Position numbers and translations under genes: made by a program. Below the pieces are notes generated by a model. The model searched no databases. It was not told the origin of the DNA and was given only the letters and a program-made list of their open reading frames with translations. From Crocosphaera sp. UHCC 0190 (GTDB lineage: Bacteria; Cyanobacteriota; Cyanobacteriia; Cyanobacteriales; Microcystaceae), in contig NZ_JAYGHP010000017.1 in the NCBI RefSeq assembly GCF_034932065.1, positions 1 to 64,000 of the forward strand: 64,000 bases of DNA. Direction: 5' to 3'. Of the stretch, positions 1 through 7,904 are shown in pieces; within the stretch, counting starts at the first letter, position 1, and every line of letters begins with the position of its first letter.

Positions 1-119
1 TAGTCAGCTATTTGGTTGAACGAGCTAAACTATTTGGTTTGGTTAAAGCTGAGCGAAAGCGACACCGAGAAAAAGTCGCTCTCACTCAACAAATTTGGGA
101 GGCTATACCGTTAAGTTGA
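1..119 (+). CDS. C-terminal end of an unidentified protein (partial)
   Basis: An open frame runs in from the window edge (first full codon at 3) and stops at TGA 117-119. About 38 residues are visible: basic, helical-looking, ending QQIWEAIPLS. I do not recognise the family and cannot see its start. The last codons overlap an 18-base sequence (111-128) found again at 5196-5213, so a repeat may have supplied or altered the natural C-terminus. It could also be a gene remnant. Confidence 0.35.
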   Translation, partial: VSYLVERAKLFGLVKAERKRHREKVALTQQIWEAIPLS

Positions 120-124
120 CACCA

Positions 125-166
125 ATGACCGCCGTTGACCCCTACATCGTCCGCATCTGTATAAAA
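125..166. repeat. Dispersed repeat of the CCGTTGACCCCTAC family, copy 1
   Basis: The stretch CCGTTGACCCCTACA followed by a CATCTGTA-type tail recurs at 5956-5987 with few differences. The second copy keeps the complementary AGGGGTTAAC arm and so forms a hairpin; this copy is a half element. It sits just past the partial gene that ends at 119. Confidence 0.5.
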
Positions 167-296
167 CGCCCTAACCCTAAAGGGTTGGGCTACAGGAACA
201 AAGCCCCCCTGCGCGGGCTATCAGACGAATTATTAATATTTGAGCCTGCGTAGACAGGCCTCGTTTCTATAGCTCCAGGCTTCAGCCTGCGAGCAT
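165..296. repeat. Modular multi-hairpin dispersed repeat, copy A
   Basis: Three to four short hairpins are strung together: ACCCTAAAGGGTTGGG, then a CCCCCCTGCGCGGGC hairpin after a GGCTACAGGAACAAAG linker, then GCCTGCGTAGACAGGC, then AGGCTTCAGCCTG. The same order of modules recurs at 5045-5135, 12832-12945 and 20030-20143 with different stem sequences that still pair. This copy lies between convergent genes (ends at 119 and 357). Confidence 0.6.
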
Positions 297-320
297 TTCA
301 AAAGAATGAAATAGCCCCGG

Positions 321-348
321 TAGAGACGTTTCCTGAAACGTCTCTACA
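321..348. repeat. Perfect hairpin, GTAGAGACGTTTC family, copy 1
   Basis: A 13-bp inverted repeat (GTAGAGACGTTTC and its complement) is separated by two bases. It lies 8 bp beyond the stop codon of the minus-strand glycosyltransferase at 357-1556. No T-run follows in that direction, so it is a stem-loop at the transcript end rather than a canonical terminator. A diverged copy is at 44746-44777, also just past a minus-strand stop. Confidence 0.6.
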
Positions 349-356
349 ATTATGGA

Positions 357-1556
357 TTAATTATTAATAGAATAAACCCTTCCTTTCCAACCGCCTCCTT
401 TACCGCGCCAATGTCGCCAAGCAGAATCTAAAGTCATTAAACTATATAAAAGACCAATAATAGGTAAACTAAATCCCCACAGTGGAGAACAGCGATATAA
501 TTTTAAGGTAGGCATATAAGAAATTGCCATCATTAACCAAGTAATTCCCCCCATAATTGCGATTAATTGATTTCCCATTAGTAACCCCAACATTAAACTA
601 AGTGGCGCAACTAAATATACTAAAATCATTCCTAACAACGTTCCTAACAATAAGAAAGGGGAATAATATAACTGAGTATAGGCAGTTCTGGCTACCATAT
701 TCCAAATAGAATCTAAGCTATCATAAGGTCGTAAACTTCGGGTTTTTTCACTTAATCCTAACCAAATTCCTTGGCTGGGATTTTTGGTATTTTCTTGTAA
801 TTTAGCTTTAACTGCAGCCGCTAAAGAGCAATCATCAATTAACGCTTTCCGAACGACTTCTATACCACCAATTTCTTCTAAAATATCCCGACGAATTAAA
901 ATACATCCCCCTGCTGCTGCTGCCATTTTATGACGAGGATTATTAACCCAAGAAAAGGGATAAAGTTTCTCAAAGAAAAAGACAAAAGCAGGAATTAAAA
1001 ATCGTTCCCAAAAACTCTGACACCGTAACCAAACCATCAAAGAAGTTAAAGCCAAATTTTCTTCTTCTGCTTTGGTAATTAATTCCCGTAAATTGCTAGA
1101 ATGATGCTCAATATCAGCATCTGTTAAAAGGAAATAATCTGGCTTATTTTCTTGTTGTCTGGCTTGACAAATTCCCTGTTCCATGGCCCATAATTTTCCT
1201 GACCAACCTGGGGCTAAAGGTTGTCCTGAAATAACCGTTAATCGCGCTGATTGTTGACAGTTTTGAGCGACTTCTTGGGCAATATTTCCCGTTCCATCAC
1301 TGCTTTGATCGTCTACTAAGATAATGGAAAAGTTGCCAGGATAATCTTGAACTAATAAAGATTTTAAACTAATGGGTAAGACATCCGCTTCATTACGAGC
1401 AGGAATCACAGCACAAACAGAAGGATAATGATTTAATGGCTTTAAATTAGGATTAATTCGTTGATTACTGAACCAAAATTCTCCCCTAAAGAGTAATAAA
1501 TATAGCCAAATAATCAAAGATAAAATTGCTATTGAAACGAATATATTCATCATCAT
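357..1556 (-). CDS. HpnB-like family 2 glycosyltransferase, membrane protein
   Basis: A 399-residue GT2 enzyme of the hopene-associated HpnB type. An N-terminal membrane helix (about 4-22) precedes a GT-A domain with VIPARNEADVLP (near 50), VDDQSSDGT (near 82) and the metal-binding DAD in LLTDADIEH (near 145). Two to three hydrophobic helices close the protein (about 300-385). The family is usually linked to hopanoid or carotenoid glycosylation; the acceptor cannot be read here. It lies 44 bp after the FetB-like gene on the same strand, so co-transcription is possible. The start may be any of three successive ATGs (1556, 1553, 1550); no clear ribosome site separates them. Confidence 0.8.
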   Translation of the reverse strand: MMMNIFVSIAILSLIIWLYLLLFRGEFWFSNQRINPNLKPLNHYPSVCAVIPARNEADVLPISLKSLLVQDYPGNFSIILVDDQSSDGTGNIAQEVAQNCQQSARLTVISGQPLAPGWSGKLWAMEQGICQARQQENKPDYFLLTDADIEHHSSNLRELITKAEEENLALTSLMVWLRCQSFWERFLIPAFVFFFEKLYPFSWVNNPRHKMAAAAGGCILIRRDILEEIGGIEVVRKALIDDCSLAAAVKAKLQENTKNPSQGIWLGLSEKTRSLRPYDSLDSIWNMVARTAYTQLYYSPFLLLGTLLGMILVYLVAPLSLMLGLLMGNQLIAIMGGITWLMMAISYMPTLKLYRCSPLWGFSLPIIGLLYSLMTLDSAWRHWRGKGGGWKGRVYSINN

Positions 1557-1600
1557 TGAAAATAACTAATAATTAATTATTGGCTGTTGAAAGTTCCCTT

Positions 1601-2377
1601 TTAAATAGTTAGCTGTGCTTGTTCATTAAAGCATTGACGATAAACTCCTTCTGTAACTAAAATAGCCGTCAGGATATTTGTTAACATAATCATAAAAAGG
1701 ATCAAAATTTGATAAGAAGCCGCATTTAAAGGATCACTTCCCCCCAAAACCTGTCCCGTAAACATTCCCGGTAAACTGACAATTCCCACCACCATCATTT
1801 GATTTAAAGTAGGAATTAAACTCACCCGAATGGCATCTTTTCGATAAGCAGCGATCGCCTGTTGCGGAGTCGCCCCGAAACATAAATAGGTTTCTACCTC
1901 CCGTTGATTATGATTAATAGAATTAACCAAACGTTCCCCCGACAATGATCCACTATTCATGGCATTTCCCAAAACCATACCAGTCAAAGGAATTAAATAT
2001 TGGGGAGAATACCAAGTTTCCGGCTGAATAATCAAAATTAGGGCATAACTGAGGGTTAAACCACTACTAACAAATAAAGACCCCCAAATCAACGCAAATA
2101 AGCCTCTACCCTTATGAGGAATGCGATTTCGGCTGACTTTGGCCGCAATAGTTAACATTACCCCTAAAATTGCTAAAACAGGGAGAGGATGATTTAATTC
2201 AAAGATGGCCGCGATCACATAACCTACCACTAATAGTTGTAGCACCGATCGCCCCGTCGCTAACAATAATTGTCCTTCTAAGCCTAATTTTTGCCAATTT
2301 GATAGAACAATAGCCATCGCCATAATGCCTAATGACCATCCTAAATCTACCGTATCTAATTCAATAACGCCTTTCAC
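1601..2377 (-). CDS. FetB/YbbM-type ABC permease (UPF0014)
   Basis: A 258-residue, very hydrophobic protein with about seven predicted membrane helices and the conserved core GMVLGNAMNSGSLSGERL (near 132-150) and SLIPTLNQMMVVGIVSLPGMFTGQ (near 186-210) typical of the UPF0014/FetB family. FetB is the membrane half of a putative iron exporter in Escherichia coli and normally works with the ATPase FetA. No FetA-like ATPase is adjacent, so the partner must be encoded elsewhere or the protein acts alone. The gene precedes the HpnB-like gene by 44 bp. Confidence 0.82.
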   Translation of the reverse strand: MKGVIELDTVDLGWSLGIMAMAIVLSNWQKLGLEGQLLLATGRSVLQLLVVGYVIAAIFELNHPLPVLAILGVMLTIAAKVSRNRIPHKGRGLFALIWGSLFVSSGLTLSYALILIIQPETWYSPQYLIPLTGMVLGNAMNSGSLSGERLVNSINHNQREVETYLCFGATPQQAIAAYRKDAIRVSLIPTLNQMMVVGIVSLPGMFTGQVLGGSDPLNAASYQILILFMIMLTNILTAILVTEGVYRQCFNEQAQLTI

Positions 2378-2402
2378 CCTATTTATCTCCTAAAACAATC
2401 CC

Positions 2403-2432
2403 TGTAGGGGTAATTCATGAATTACCCCTACA
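2403..2432. repeat. 30-bp perfect palindrome, AATTCATGAATT family, copy 1
   Basis: Each half reads TGTAGGGGTAATTCA and its exact complement, with no loop. It starts 19 bp past the stop codon of the minus-strand redoxin gene. Related palindromes lie at 7253-7272 and 55690-55717, also in the 3' flank of minus-strand genes, with paired substitutions in the arms. Confidence 0.7.
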
Positions 2433-2451
2433 ACATAAATTATTCTTATAC

Positions 2452-3033
2452 TTAACCAAAATAAGGGGGTTCATTGCCTGGTTTCCATTTGATATTACAG
2501 CCAATACTGGGTTTTTGCTCAGAATCAAGAGATTTATCCCCTAAAACCCCTTCAATCGCTGCCCGTAAATCTTTACCCGTCACAGGGAGATCATTTCCGG
2601 GCCGACTATCATCCAATTGTCCACGATAAACCAGGGTTTTCTTCTGATCAAATAGGAAAAAATCGGGAGTACAAGCGGCAGTATAAGCTTTAGCAATTTC
2701 TTGACTTTCATCATAACAAAATGGAAAGTTAAAACCTAATTTTTCTGCCATTAGCTTCATTTTTTCGGGAGCATCATCAGGGTGTTTTACAATATCATTA
2801 GAACTAATAGCGACAATCCCTAGACCTTTTTTAAGATAATCTTTTCCGAGTTTTGCTAATTCTTCTTGAATGTGCTTAACAAAGGGACAATGAACACAAA
2901 TAAACATCACTAACAGGGCTTTTTTGTCCCCAAAAGTATCTAAAGATATAGTCTTTTCTGATAGGGCATCAACTAAAGCAAAATTAGGGGCTTTTGTGCC
3001 AAGGGGTAACATAGTTGACAAAGTTCTTACCAT
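2452..3033 (-). CDS. Thioredoxin-fold redoxin (AhpC/TSA-like)
   Basis: A 193-residue cytosolic thioredoxin-fold protein of the AhpC/TSA-redoxin group. The active site is FICVHCPFVKH, giving a CxxC pair at Cys46 and Cys49. It is followed by the fold-typical GLGIVAISSND and a cis-proline region, TPDFFLFDQ, near 122. It has no signal peptide, so a cytoplasmic dithiol/peroxide role is likely, but the substrate is unknown. A 30-bp palindrome follows the stop codon. A standalone transcription unit is likely: the upstream TPR gene ends 85 bp away. Confidence 0.8.
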   Translation of the reverse strand: MVRTLSTMLPLGTKAPNFALVDALSEKTISLDTFGDKKALLVMFICVHCPFVKHIQEELAKLGKDYLKKGLGIVAISSNDIVKHPDDAPEKMKLMAEKLGFNFPFCYDESQEIAKAYTAACTPDFFLFDQKKTLVYRGQLDDSRPGNDLPVTGKDLRAAIEGVLGDKSLDSEQKPSIGCNIKWKPGNEPPYFG

Positions 3034-3117
3034 AATAATCGCTCCTTAAAAAAATCTCTTTTTAACTTAGTGTAATGATCAGGAAATCAACCTATTTTTG
3101 TTGTCCAAAATACATTT

Positions 3118-4239
3118 TTACAATTTCTTCAACAACTCATCGACTTTAGCAATTCCCTCCTTATTATCATATTGTTGATAAAGTTTACGAGCTTGATCTA
3201 AGGCTTTTCTCGCTTCTTTTTTTCTGCCTCTTTCTTTAAAAGCAACCCCTAAATAATAATAAGGTTCAGGATTTTGGGGAATAATTTCAATTAAATCTTT
3301 ATAAGTGACAATGGCACCTAAATAATCTTTTTGGGCCAATTGAATTCTTCCTACTCCTGCATGAGCTTCAGGAGATTTGCGCTTAACATAGGAAATTCTT
3401 CGATAAATTTTTAAGGCTTCATCTAAATTATTTTGAACTTCAAGAATACGAGCAATTTTCAATTGAACTTTATAATTACTTGGATCAATTCTTTCAGCCG
3501 ATTCTAACTGCTGTAATCCTAAATCTAATTGTCCTTGTTGTAAAAAAGCACTGGCTAATTGTAATCTTAATTCACTATTGCTCGGAAACCGATCCACCGC
3601 GTTACTTAAATATTGAATCGCCTGATCAACCTGTTTTTGTTGCAGTAAAGAAGACCCCATAATAGCAAAAGCTTCAGGATTATTGGGATTAAGCGCAATT
3701 ACTCGTTTATAGGCTTCTGCTGCCCCATCATAGTCTCCTTGACGCAGTAAAACCACCCCTAAACCGATATAATATTGCAGAGATTTTGGATCAAGTTGAA
3801 TAGCATAATAATAAGCTGAAGCAGCGTTCCTATTATCCCCAATATTGGCCAAGCTATATCCTAACGCATAGTAAAAATCAGCATTACTGGAATCCAATTT
3901 GAGAGCTTGTTGATAATATTTAACTGCCCCTTGATAATTACCTTGTTGTGCGTGTAAATAAGCTAATCCAGAAAAGATTTTCGCATTGTCCCCATCGAGG
4001 GTAGATGCTTTTTCATAAATAGCGATCGCTTGTCGATAATCTCCCGCATCCACCGCTTCCCTTCCGGCCCGTAGCAAATCATCAAGTTGTTGATTATTAA
4101 CCCGTTGAGCGAGCATTAAAGAGGGGTTAGGGTAGGCGAGGGCAGGTGAAATAGAACTACTCAGTAAAAGTGTTGCTATCCAGGGTAAGGTTGCTTTAGC
4201 AAACATGGCTTCAAACATTGGTAACTTCAACACCAGCAT
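3118..4239 (-). CDS. Secreted TPR-repeat protein
   Basis: A 373-residue protein: signal peptide (hydrophobic stretch ending SPALA, about residue 35) followed by roughly nine tetratricopeptide repeats (about 50-370), visible as repeating A..Y..A..LDP patterns such as YYQQALKLDSSNADFYYALG. TPR proteins act as scaffolds; no partner can be named. A start at 4206 (MFAKATLPW) would give a cleaner signal peptide than the longest frame. It follows the retropepsin-like gene by about 40 bp on the same strand, which suggests an operon of two envelope proteins. Confidence 0.8.
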   Translation of the reverse strand: MLVLKLPMFEAMFAKATLPWIATLLLSSSISPALAYPNPSLMLAQRVNNQQLDDLLRAGREAVDAGDYRQAIAIYEKASTLDGDNAKIFSGLAYLHAQQGNYQGAVKYYQQALKLDSSNADFYYALGYSLANIGDNRNAASAYYYAIQLDPKSLQYYIGLGVVLLRQGDYDGAAEAYKRVIALNPNNPEAFAIMGSSLLQQKQVDQAIQYLSNAVDRFPSNSELRLQLASAFLQQGQLDLGLQQLESAERIDPSNYKVQLKIARILEVQNNLDEALKIYRRISYVKRKSPEAHAGVGRIQLAQKDYLGAIVTYKDLIEIIPQNPEPYYYLGVAFKERGRKKEARKALDQARKLYQQYDNKEGIAKVDELLKKL

Positions 4240-4279
4240 AGTAACAGATGAACTTACCTTCTTACTTGTTCCTTTGCCC

Positions 4280-4831
4280 TTATCTTGCCCGTAACTCGAT
4301 AGTATTTTCCTTAATCATCACATCATAGTGGCCATAAAATGATTGTCCCAACAATCCAATGGGAAGGGCTGGATTAATGGCAATTTCTACACTGGATGAT
4401 ACCAGTTCCCCCGCCTTCACAGAAGCCACCTTACTAATACCAATGGGAACTACACCCCCGGCTGTCTGAGAGAAAGAGCCTCGTTCGGGTTTTAAGCCAA
4501 TTATTGATGCCATATCGGTACTAATGGTAATGCCACTGGCTCCTGTATCAAAGAGCATCTCAAAGGTATGTTTACCATTAAACGTCACATCAACCACCGG
4601 AATACCTGAATCTCGGCGTTTAATGGGAACGGTAAAAACAGTTTGGTTGGGTGAGATGTTAGACTTGGGTGGATTAGACGAACCTCCCCCACAGAGATGA
4701 CCTAAATCAATATTTTGCCCGTTGGCCCCTTGTAAAAAGCAAGCTTGTTGGGCTTGGGTGTGGGGAACCTGCGCCGTTAACGTGATGCTTGTAACCACAA
4801 CGAGAGTGCTGAGGATTCGTTGAATGACCAT
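4280..4831 (-). CDS. Retropepsin-like secreted aspartic protease (clan AA)
   Basis: A protein of about 183 residues with a signal peptide (MVIQRILSTLVVVTSITLTA) and one retroviral-type aspartic protease domain. The catalytic motif is LFDTGASG (Asp95 in this numbering), followed by the hydrophobic flap region and PIGLLGQSFYGHYDV, the second conserved element. Single-domain proteins of this type dimerise to make the active site. A longer reading frame begins at 4951, but its extra 40 residues would bury the signal peptide, so the ATG at 4831 is preferred. It is likely co-transcribed with the TPR gene downstream; the peptide substrate is unknown. Confidence 0.78.
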   Translation of the reverse strand: MVIQRILSTLVVVTSITLTAQVPHTQAQQACFLQGANGQNIDLGHLCGGGSSNPPKSNISPNQTVFTVPIKRRDSGIPVVDVTFNGKHTFEMLFDTGASGITISTDMASIIGLKPERGSFSQTAGGVVPIGISKVASVKAGELVSSSVEIAINPALPIGLLGQSFYGHYDVMIKENTIELRAR

Positions 4832-5044
4832 AACAGCTAATAAACTAATGAGTATGAAAGCTTCTTGTTTAATATTCCCAAGATGATCAAGAAAATTAAC
4901 AGCCCTCGGCAATCTAACTAAGTTGAGACAGTTTTCTGTGATAGGAGTCACATTTCAACTGTGATCAAAATCATCTCCTCAACTGAGATTTTTCAGAGAG
5001 ATTGGGGAACACTCAACAATATAGCAGTACATTCCCAAATGCCA

Positions 5045-5135
5045 ACAGGCTCAAGCCTGTGGCTATACAAACAAAGTCGGCCTTCGCGGACTTTCAGTAA
5101 CATTAGCCTGCGTAGGTAGGTTTTGTACCGTTAAC
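5045..5135. repeat. Modular multi-hairpin dispersed repeat, copy B
   Basis: Starts with the perfect hairpin ACAGGCTCAAGCCTGT (5046-5061). It continues with the linker GGCTATACAAACAAAG, the hairpin GTCGGCCTTCGCGGAC and the module AGCCTGCGTAGGTAGG. The module order matches copies A, C and D. It lies between divergent genes (4831 minus, 5279 plus), the only copy not in a tail-to-tail gap. The rest of this 447-bp gap holds a C-rich/G-rich hairpin near 5136-5163 and the 18-base repeat at 5196-5213; no other gene was seen. Confidence 0.6.
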
Positions 5136-5278
5136 CCCACCCCAGAAGGGTGGGGGTGGGATGCGGGGAAAGGCTTGCACCCATTGAGTTTCACCTTAAG
5201 TTGACACCAATGAATAATATTAAGCCCCCACTGACTACTGACTACTGCCATAAGCCCTATTGTGAGAGTCTATGACCC

Positions 5279-5875
5279 ATGAGAACAACCATTGCTTTTT
5301 GTGCTTCTTTGGTTTCTAGCAGCTTCATTTTGGCTGCCCCCGTAATGGCAGAAGAATTGTCCCGTAACAGCCCTTATAATATCAAAACTTGTGATTATGG
5401 CAATTATTTAATTACCAATAATGGACAGTGCGTCGATTTATCGGGAGATGGTTCCAGTCGCTATAATTTTTATGAAGGTAAATTTTTAACTGCCTTACAA
5501 AAAGCTGGGGTTTCTATTAGTTACGAAAGTTGTGAACCAGGTTTATTAGGTCATTATCAACCCGAACCTAACCGGATGACTATTTGTCAAAATAATCGAG
5601 AAGATTTTACCCTTTATATCGAAACCTTAGCCCATGAAAGCTGGCACGTAGTTCAAGACTGTGCCGCCGGATTTAATAATGGTAATGTTATCCCGATTAT
5701 GAAGACAGATTCATCTACCTATCGTTCCATTTTAGTCAGTTTAGGTTCGGCTGATTGGGAAAGTTTGAATCTTTATGATCCCCAAGATTTACCCTATGAA
5801 ATGGAAGCCTTTATGATGGAAAAACATCCTGATCAGGTTTTACAAGCGTTGAATGCTTGTGCTGCTCGTCGCTAA
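5279..5875 (+). CDS. Secreted cysteine-rich protein with HExxH zinc-protease motif
   Basis: A 198-residue exported protein. A signal peptide (to about residue 24, ending VMAEE) is followed by a mature part with six cysteines (about 38, 51, 85, 103, 128, 194), consistent with three disulfides. Residues 119-123 read HESWH, a canonical HExxH zinc motif inside ETLAHESWHVVQDC; acidic residues in PYEMEAFMMEK are candidates for a third ligand. I do not recognise a named family. A small extracellular or periplasmic metallopeptidase is the best inference. The gene stands alone, with a MITE-like element after it. Confidence 0.7.
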   Translation: MRTTIAFCASLVSSSFILAAPVMAEELSRNSPYNIKTCDYGNYLITNNGQCVDLSGDGSSRYNFYEGKFLTALQKAGVSISYESCEPGLLGHYQPEPNRMTICQNNREDFTLYIETLAHESWHVVQDCAAGFNNGNVIPIMKTDSSTYRSILVSLGSADWESLNLYDPQDLPYEMEAFMMEKHPDQVLQALNACAARR

Positions 5876-5907
5876 GTTGTGATTAACGAACTTGATCAAA
5901 TAATTCA

Positions 5908-6013
5908 CTTAATACCAATTTTCTATTCTAGCTAAACATTTTCTTAGGGGTTAACGGCCGTTGACCCCTACAACATCCACATCTGTAGTTCAAGTTGATG
6001 AAAATGGTATAAG
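5908..6013. mobile_element. MITE-like element with ATACCA/TGGTAT terminal inverted repeats
   Basis: About 106 bp bounded by CTTAATACCAATTTTC on the left and GAAAATGGTATAAG on the right, which are near-complementary. Inside is a 10-bp hairpin (AGGGGTTAAC/GTTGACCCCT) followed by a sequence shared with 125-166. It has no coding capacity. TA-flanked short elements of this kind are moved in trans by transposases in cyanobacteria; the transposase family is not identified here. Confidence 0.55.
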
Positions 6014-6023
6014 ATGATTGCCA

Positions 6024-6287
6024 TTATTTCCCCAAAAATTGCCCGATTTGCTTCTCGCTTAAAGGCCTCGGTTCTATCCGTTGAAAATGCTCAATTCCTC
6101 TTAATTGAGTTTGGGCCAATTTCAGATTACTGATTTGGATTAGTACCATATCTTTATACATGGGATCTGAAGGGGAGATGCTATCAAGAAATAATTCTCT
6201 TAGCTGATTTTTATCAATGGCAAAATCTAAATGCTTTAAGAATAAATCTCGCTTGTTGGGACGGACAGACACTAGATACCAGTTCAC
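6024..6287 (-). CDS. Small protein with possible NusG N-terminal-like fold
   Basis: An 87-residue protein from a GTG start at 6287. It begins NWYLVSVRPNKRD and later has MYKDMVLIQI, which resembles the W-Y-V...P-N-K and G-Y-V-L-V pattern of NusG N-terminal (NGN) domains; no KOW domain follows. The resemblance is by eye and weak. No ribosome binding site is evident, and the gene ends next to a MITE-like element. A cyanobacterial conserved protein of unknown role is the safe reading. Confidence 0.5.
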   Translation of the reverse strand: MNWYLVSVRPNKRDLFLKHLDFAIDKNQLRELFLDSISPSDPMYKDMVLIQISNLKLAQTQLRGIEHFQRIEPRPLSEKQIGQFLGK

Positions 6288-6379
6288 TAAATTTTCAGAA
6301 AATATGGGTTATTTAATGTTACTTCAAATCAATTCTATTAGCAATTGACGGCCCACATAGGGAGTTTAGTTAGGGTATT

Positions 6380-7168
6380 TCACTTTGTGACTGTTGTTTG
6401 TTCCCTTGATTTCAAGACTAATTCTACTGTTTCCCCAGGTTTAGGGGTCATTACTTCCGTACAAAGATGATGATCGTTTAATTGTTGACGGAACCCCTCT
6501 ATCGTTCCCTCTTGTCGCAAAATACTAGCAAGTATTCCTTGATATTCTGTCTCTTTTGCCTCTGCAGTAGGAAGAATAACTTGAGGTTTCAAGGTTTGAC
6601 ACAATTTAAGGGTGGTATTTTGCCCTTGTAAGACGGGAAGAAGATGCAAAATGCTAATTCCCACCACAGGGGTTAAAATCACATCAATGGGGGCTTCTTC
6701 CGTTAAGCTGGAGCTATGATAACCGTGGGGTTCATAGTAAAGTTTATGTTGTGTCATTAAATCAATGATGACATAAGCATTTTCCACTAATTGGGGGCCA
6801 ATGGGAGAACCTGGAAACGCCTTAATTTTTACCTGCTTATCTAAGCTGTAGCTTTCCCCATGAGCTAAGGATGTAACTTGGGTGTAACCTAATTCTTGAG
6901 CGACTTTTGCCCCATTGGGAGAAGCTACCACAGGAATATTATGATCTAATTCTTTTAGGGTAGGAATGTGAGCATGATCATCTAATCCTTGGGACAAGAG
7001 AATTAAGTCAATGGGTTGCTCAAAATTATAGGTTTTTGATTTAACCCCTTTAAACAACCATTCTAAATTACCAAATACTAAAGATCCTACTAACCAAGGA
7101 TCAAGAAGAATACGTTTTCCAGCGATTTCTATTAACCAGGAATTGTTATCAAGCCATGTCAACTGCAT
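6380..7168 (-). CDS. MBL-fold metal-dependent hydrolase
   Basis: A 262-residue protein of the metallo-beta-lactamase fold (UPF0173/YtnP-like branch). It starts MQLTWLDNNSWLIEIAGKRILLDPW, with the LDPW strand typical of this group, then LILLSQGLDDHAHIPTL (near 57), a version of the HxHxDH motif in which the first His is replaced (SQGLDDHAH). Later YYEPHGYH (near 144) and a C-terminal LPTAEAKE supply further candidate ligands. Cytoplasmic; substrate unknown. The altered first metal motif means activity should not be assumed. Confidence 0.72.
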   Translation of the reverse strand: MQLTWLDNNSWLIEIAGKRILLDPWLVGSLVFGNLEWLFKGVKSKTYNFEQPIDLILLSQGLDDHAHIPTLKELDHNIPVVASPNGAKVAQELGYTQVTSLAHGESYSLDKQVKIKAFPGSPIGPQLVENAYVIIDLMTQHKLYYEPHGYHSSSLTEEAPIDVILTPVVGISILHLLPVLQGQNTTLKLCQTLKPQVILPTAEAKETEYQGILASILRQEGTIEGFRQQLNDHHLCTEVMTPKPGETVELVLKSREQTTVTK

Positions 7169-7252
7169 AAATCGTTTGATTAATTACTTTACATCTTCTC
7201 TCTATTGTAAAGATTTATGATGAAGAGTGGAGGCAATATCTGTCTTTTCTAG

Positions 7253-7272
7253 GGGGAATTCATGAATTCCCC
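7253..7272. repeat. Perfect palindrome, AATTCATGAATT family, copy 2
   Basis: Two 10-bp half sites, GGGGAATTCA and its complement, meet without a loop; weaker pairing extends outward. It is 44 bp past the stop of the minus-strand FKBP gene and upstream of the MBL-fold gene. It shares its core with 2403-2432 and 55690-55717 but has G-C in the variable pair position. Confidence 0.6.
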
Positions 7273-7316
7273 TTACAGATAGGGTTATGCTTAAATAAAA
7301 TCCCTTTTGCCTTTTA

Positions 7317-7904
7317 TTATTTAACCCCTAATAATTCCACATCAAAAATCAGGGTGGCATTAGCAGGAATGACACCACCGGCCCCCCGCGCACCATAACC
7401 CAAGTCAGCAGGAATAATTAAAGTTCGTTGTCCTCCAACTTTCATGGAAGCAACCCCTTCATCCCAACCTTTGATGACTTGTCCTACGCCAATTTTAAAG
7501 GAAAAAGGCTGACCCCGATCACGGGAACTATCAAATTTCTTGCCATTTTCTAGGGTTCCGGTATAGTGAACTGTTACCGTTTGCCCTTTTGTGGGACTGG
7601 CTCCGTCTCCTTCTTTGACTTCAACATATTTGAGTCCAGAGGGAGTTTCTACTGCGTTTTCTAAGTCCATTTTGGTTAGTTCCTTATTCGTAATATTTAG
7701 GGATAAAAGGGTTTCTGGGGTAATTTGGCTGGTATTTTCCGTAAGTTCACCTTTTAGGGTGGCTGCGATCGCCGTTGGTTGTTTCGGGCTACTAAACACA
7801 GAACTCAGTAGCAATAGTAAACTACAGGTAGCAATAATGCCAAAACTAATCAAAATTTCTCGCATAGATTTTCTGTTTCCCTGGTTGGTTGTCTTTAACG
7901 CCAT
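7317..7904 (-). CDS. FKBP-type peptidyl-prolyl cis-trans isomerase
   Basis: A 195-residue exported or membrane-anchored prolyl isomerase. A hydrophobic N-terminal helix (about 15-38) is followed by a linker and one complete FKBP domain (about 88-195): [46 protein letters not shown]. It likely assists folding in the periplasm or thylakoid lumen. The ATG at 7904 overlaps the end of the phasin-like gene by 10 bp, so the two are probably translationally coupled; a start at 7865 (MREILISFG) is an alternative with a more typical signal anchor. Confidence 0.88.
   Translation of the reverse strand: MALKTTNQGNRKSMREILISFGIIATCSLLLLLSSVFSSPKQPTAIAATLKGELTENTSQITPETLLSLNITNKELTKMDLENAVETPSGLKYVEVKEGDGASPTKGQTVTVHYTGTLENGKKFDSSRDRGQPFSFKIGVGQVIKGWDEGVASMKVGGQRTLIIPADLGYGARGAGGVIPANATLIFDVELLGVK

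Noticed and set aside
5063-5251. Minus-strand ORF of 62 codons
   Set aside because: It runs through dispersed repeat copy B and its neighbours; the protein is low-complexity and has no supporting start or context.
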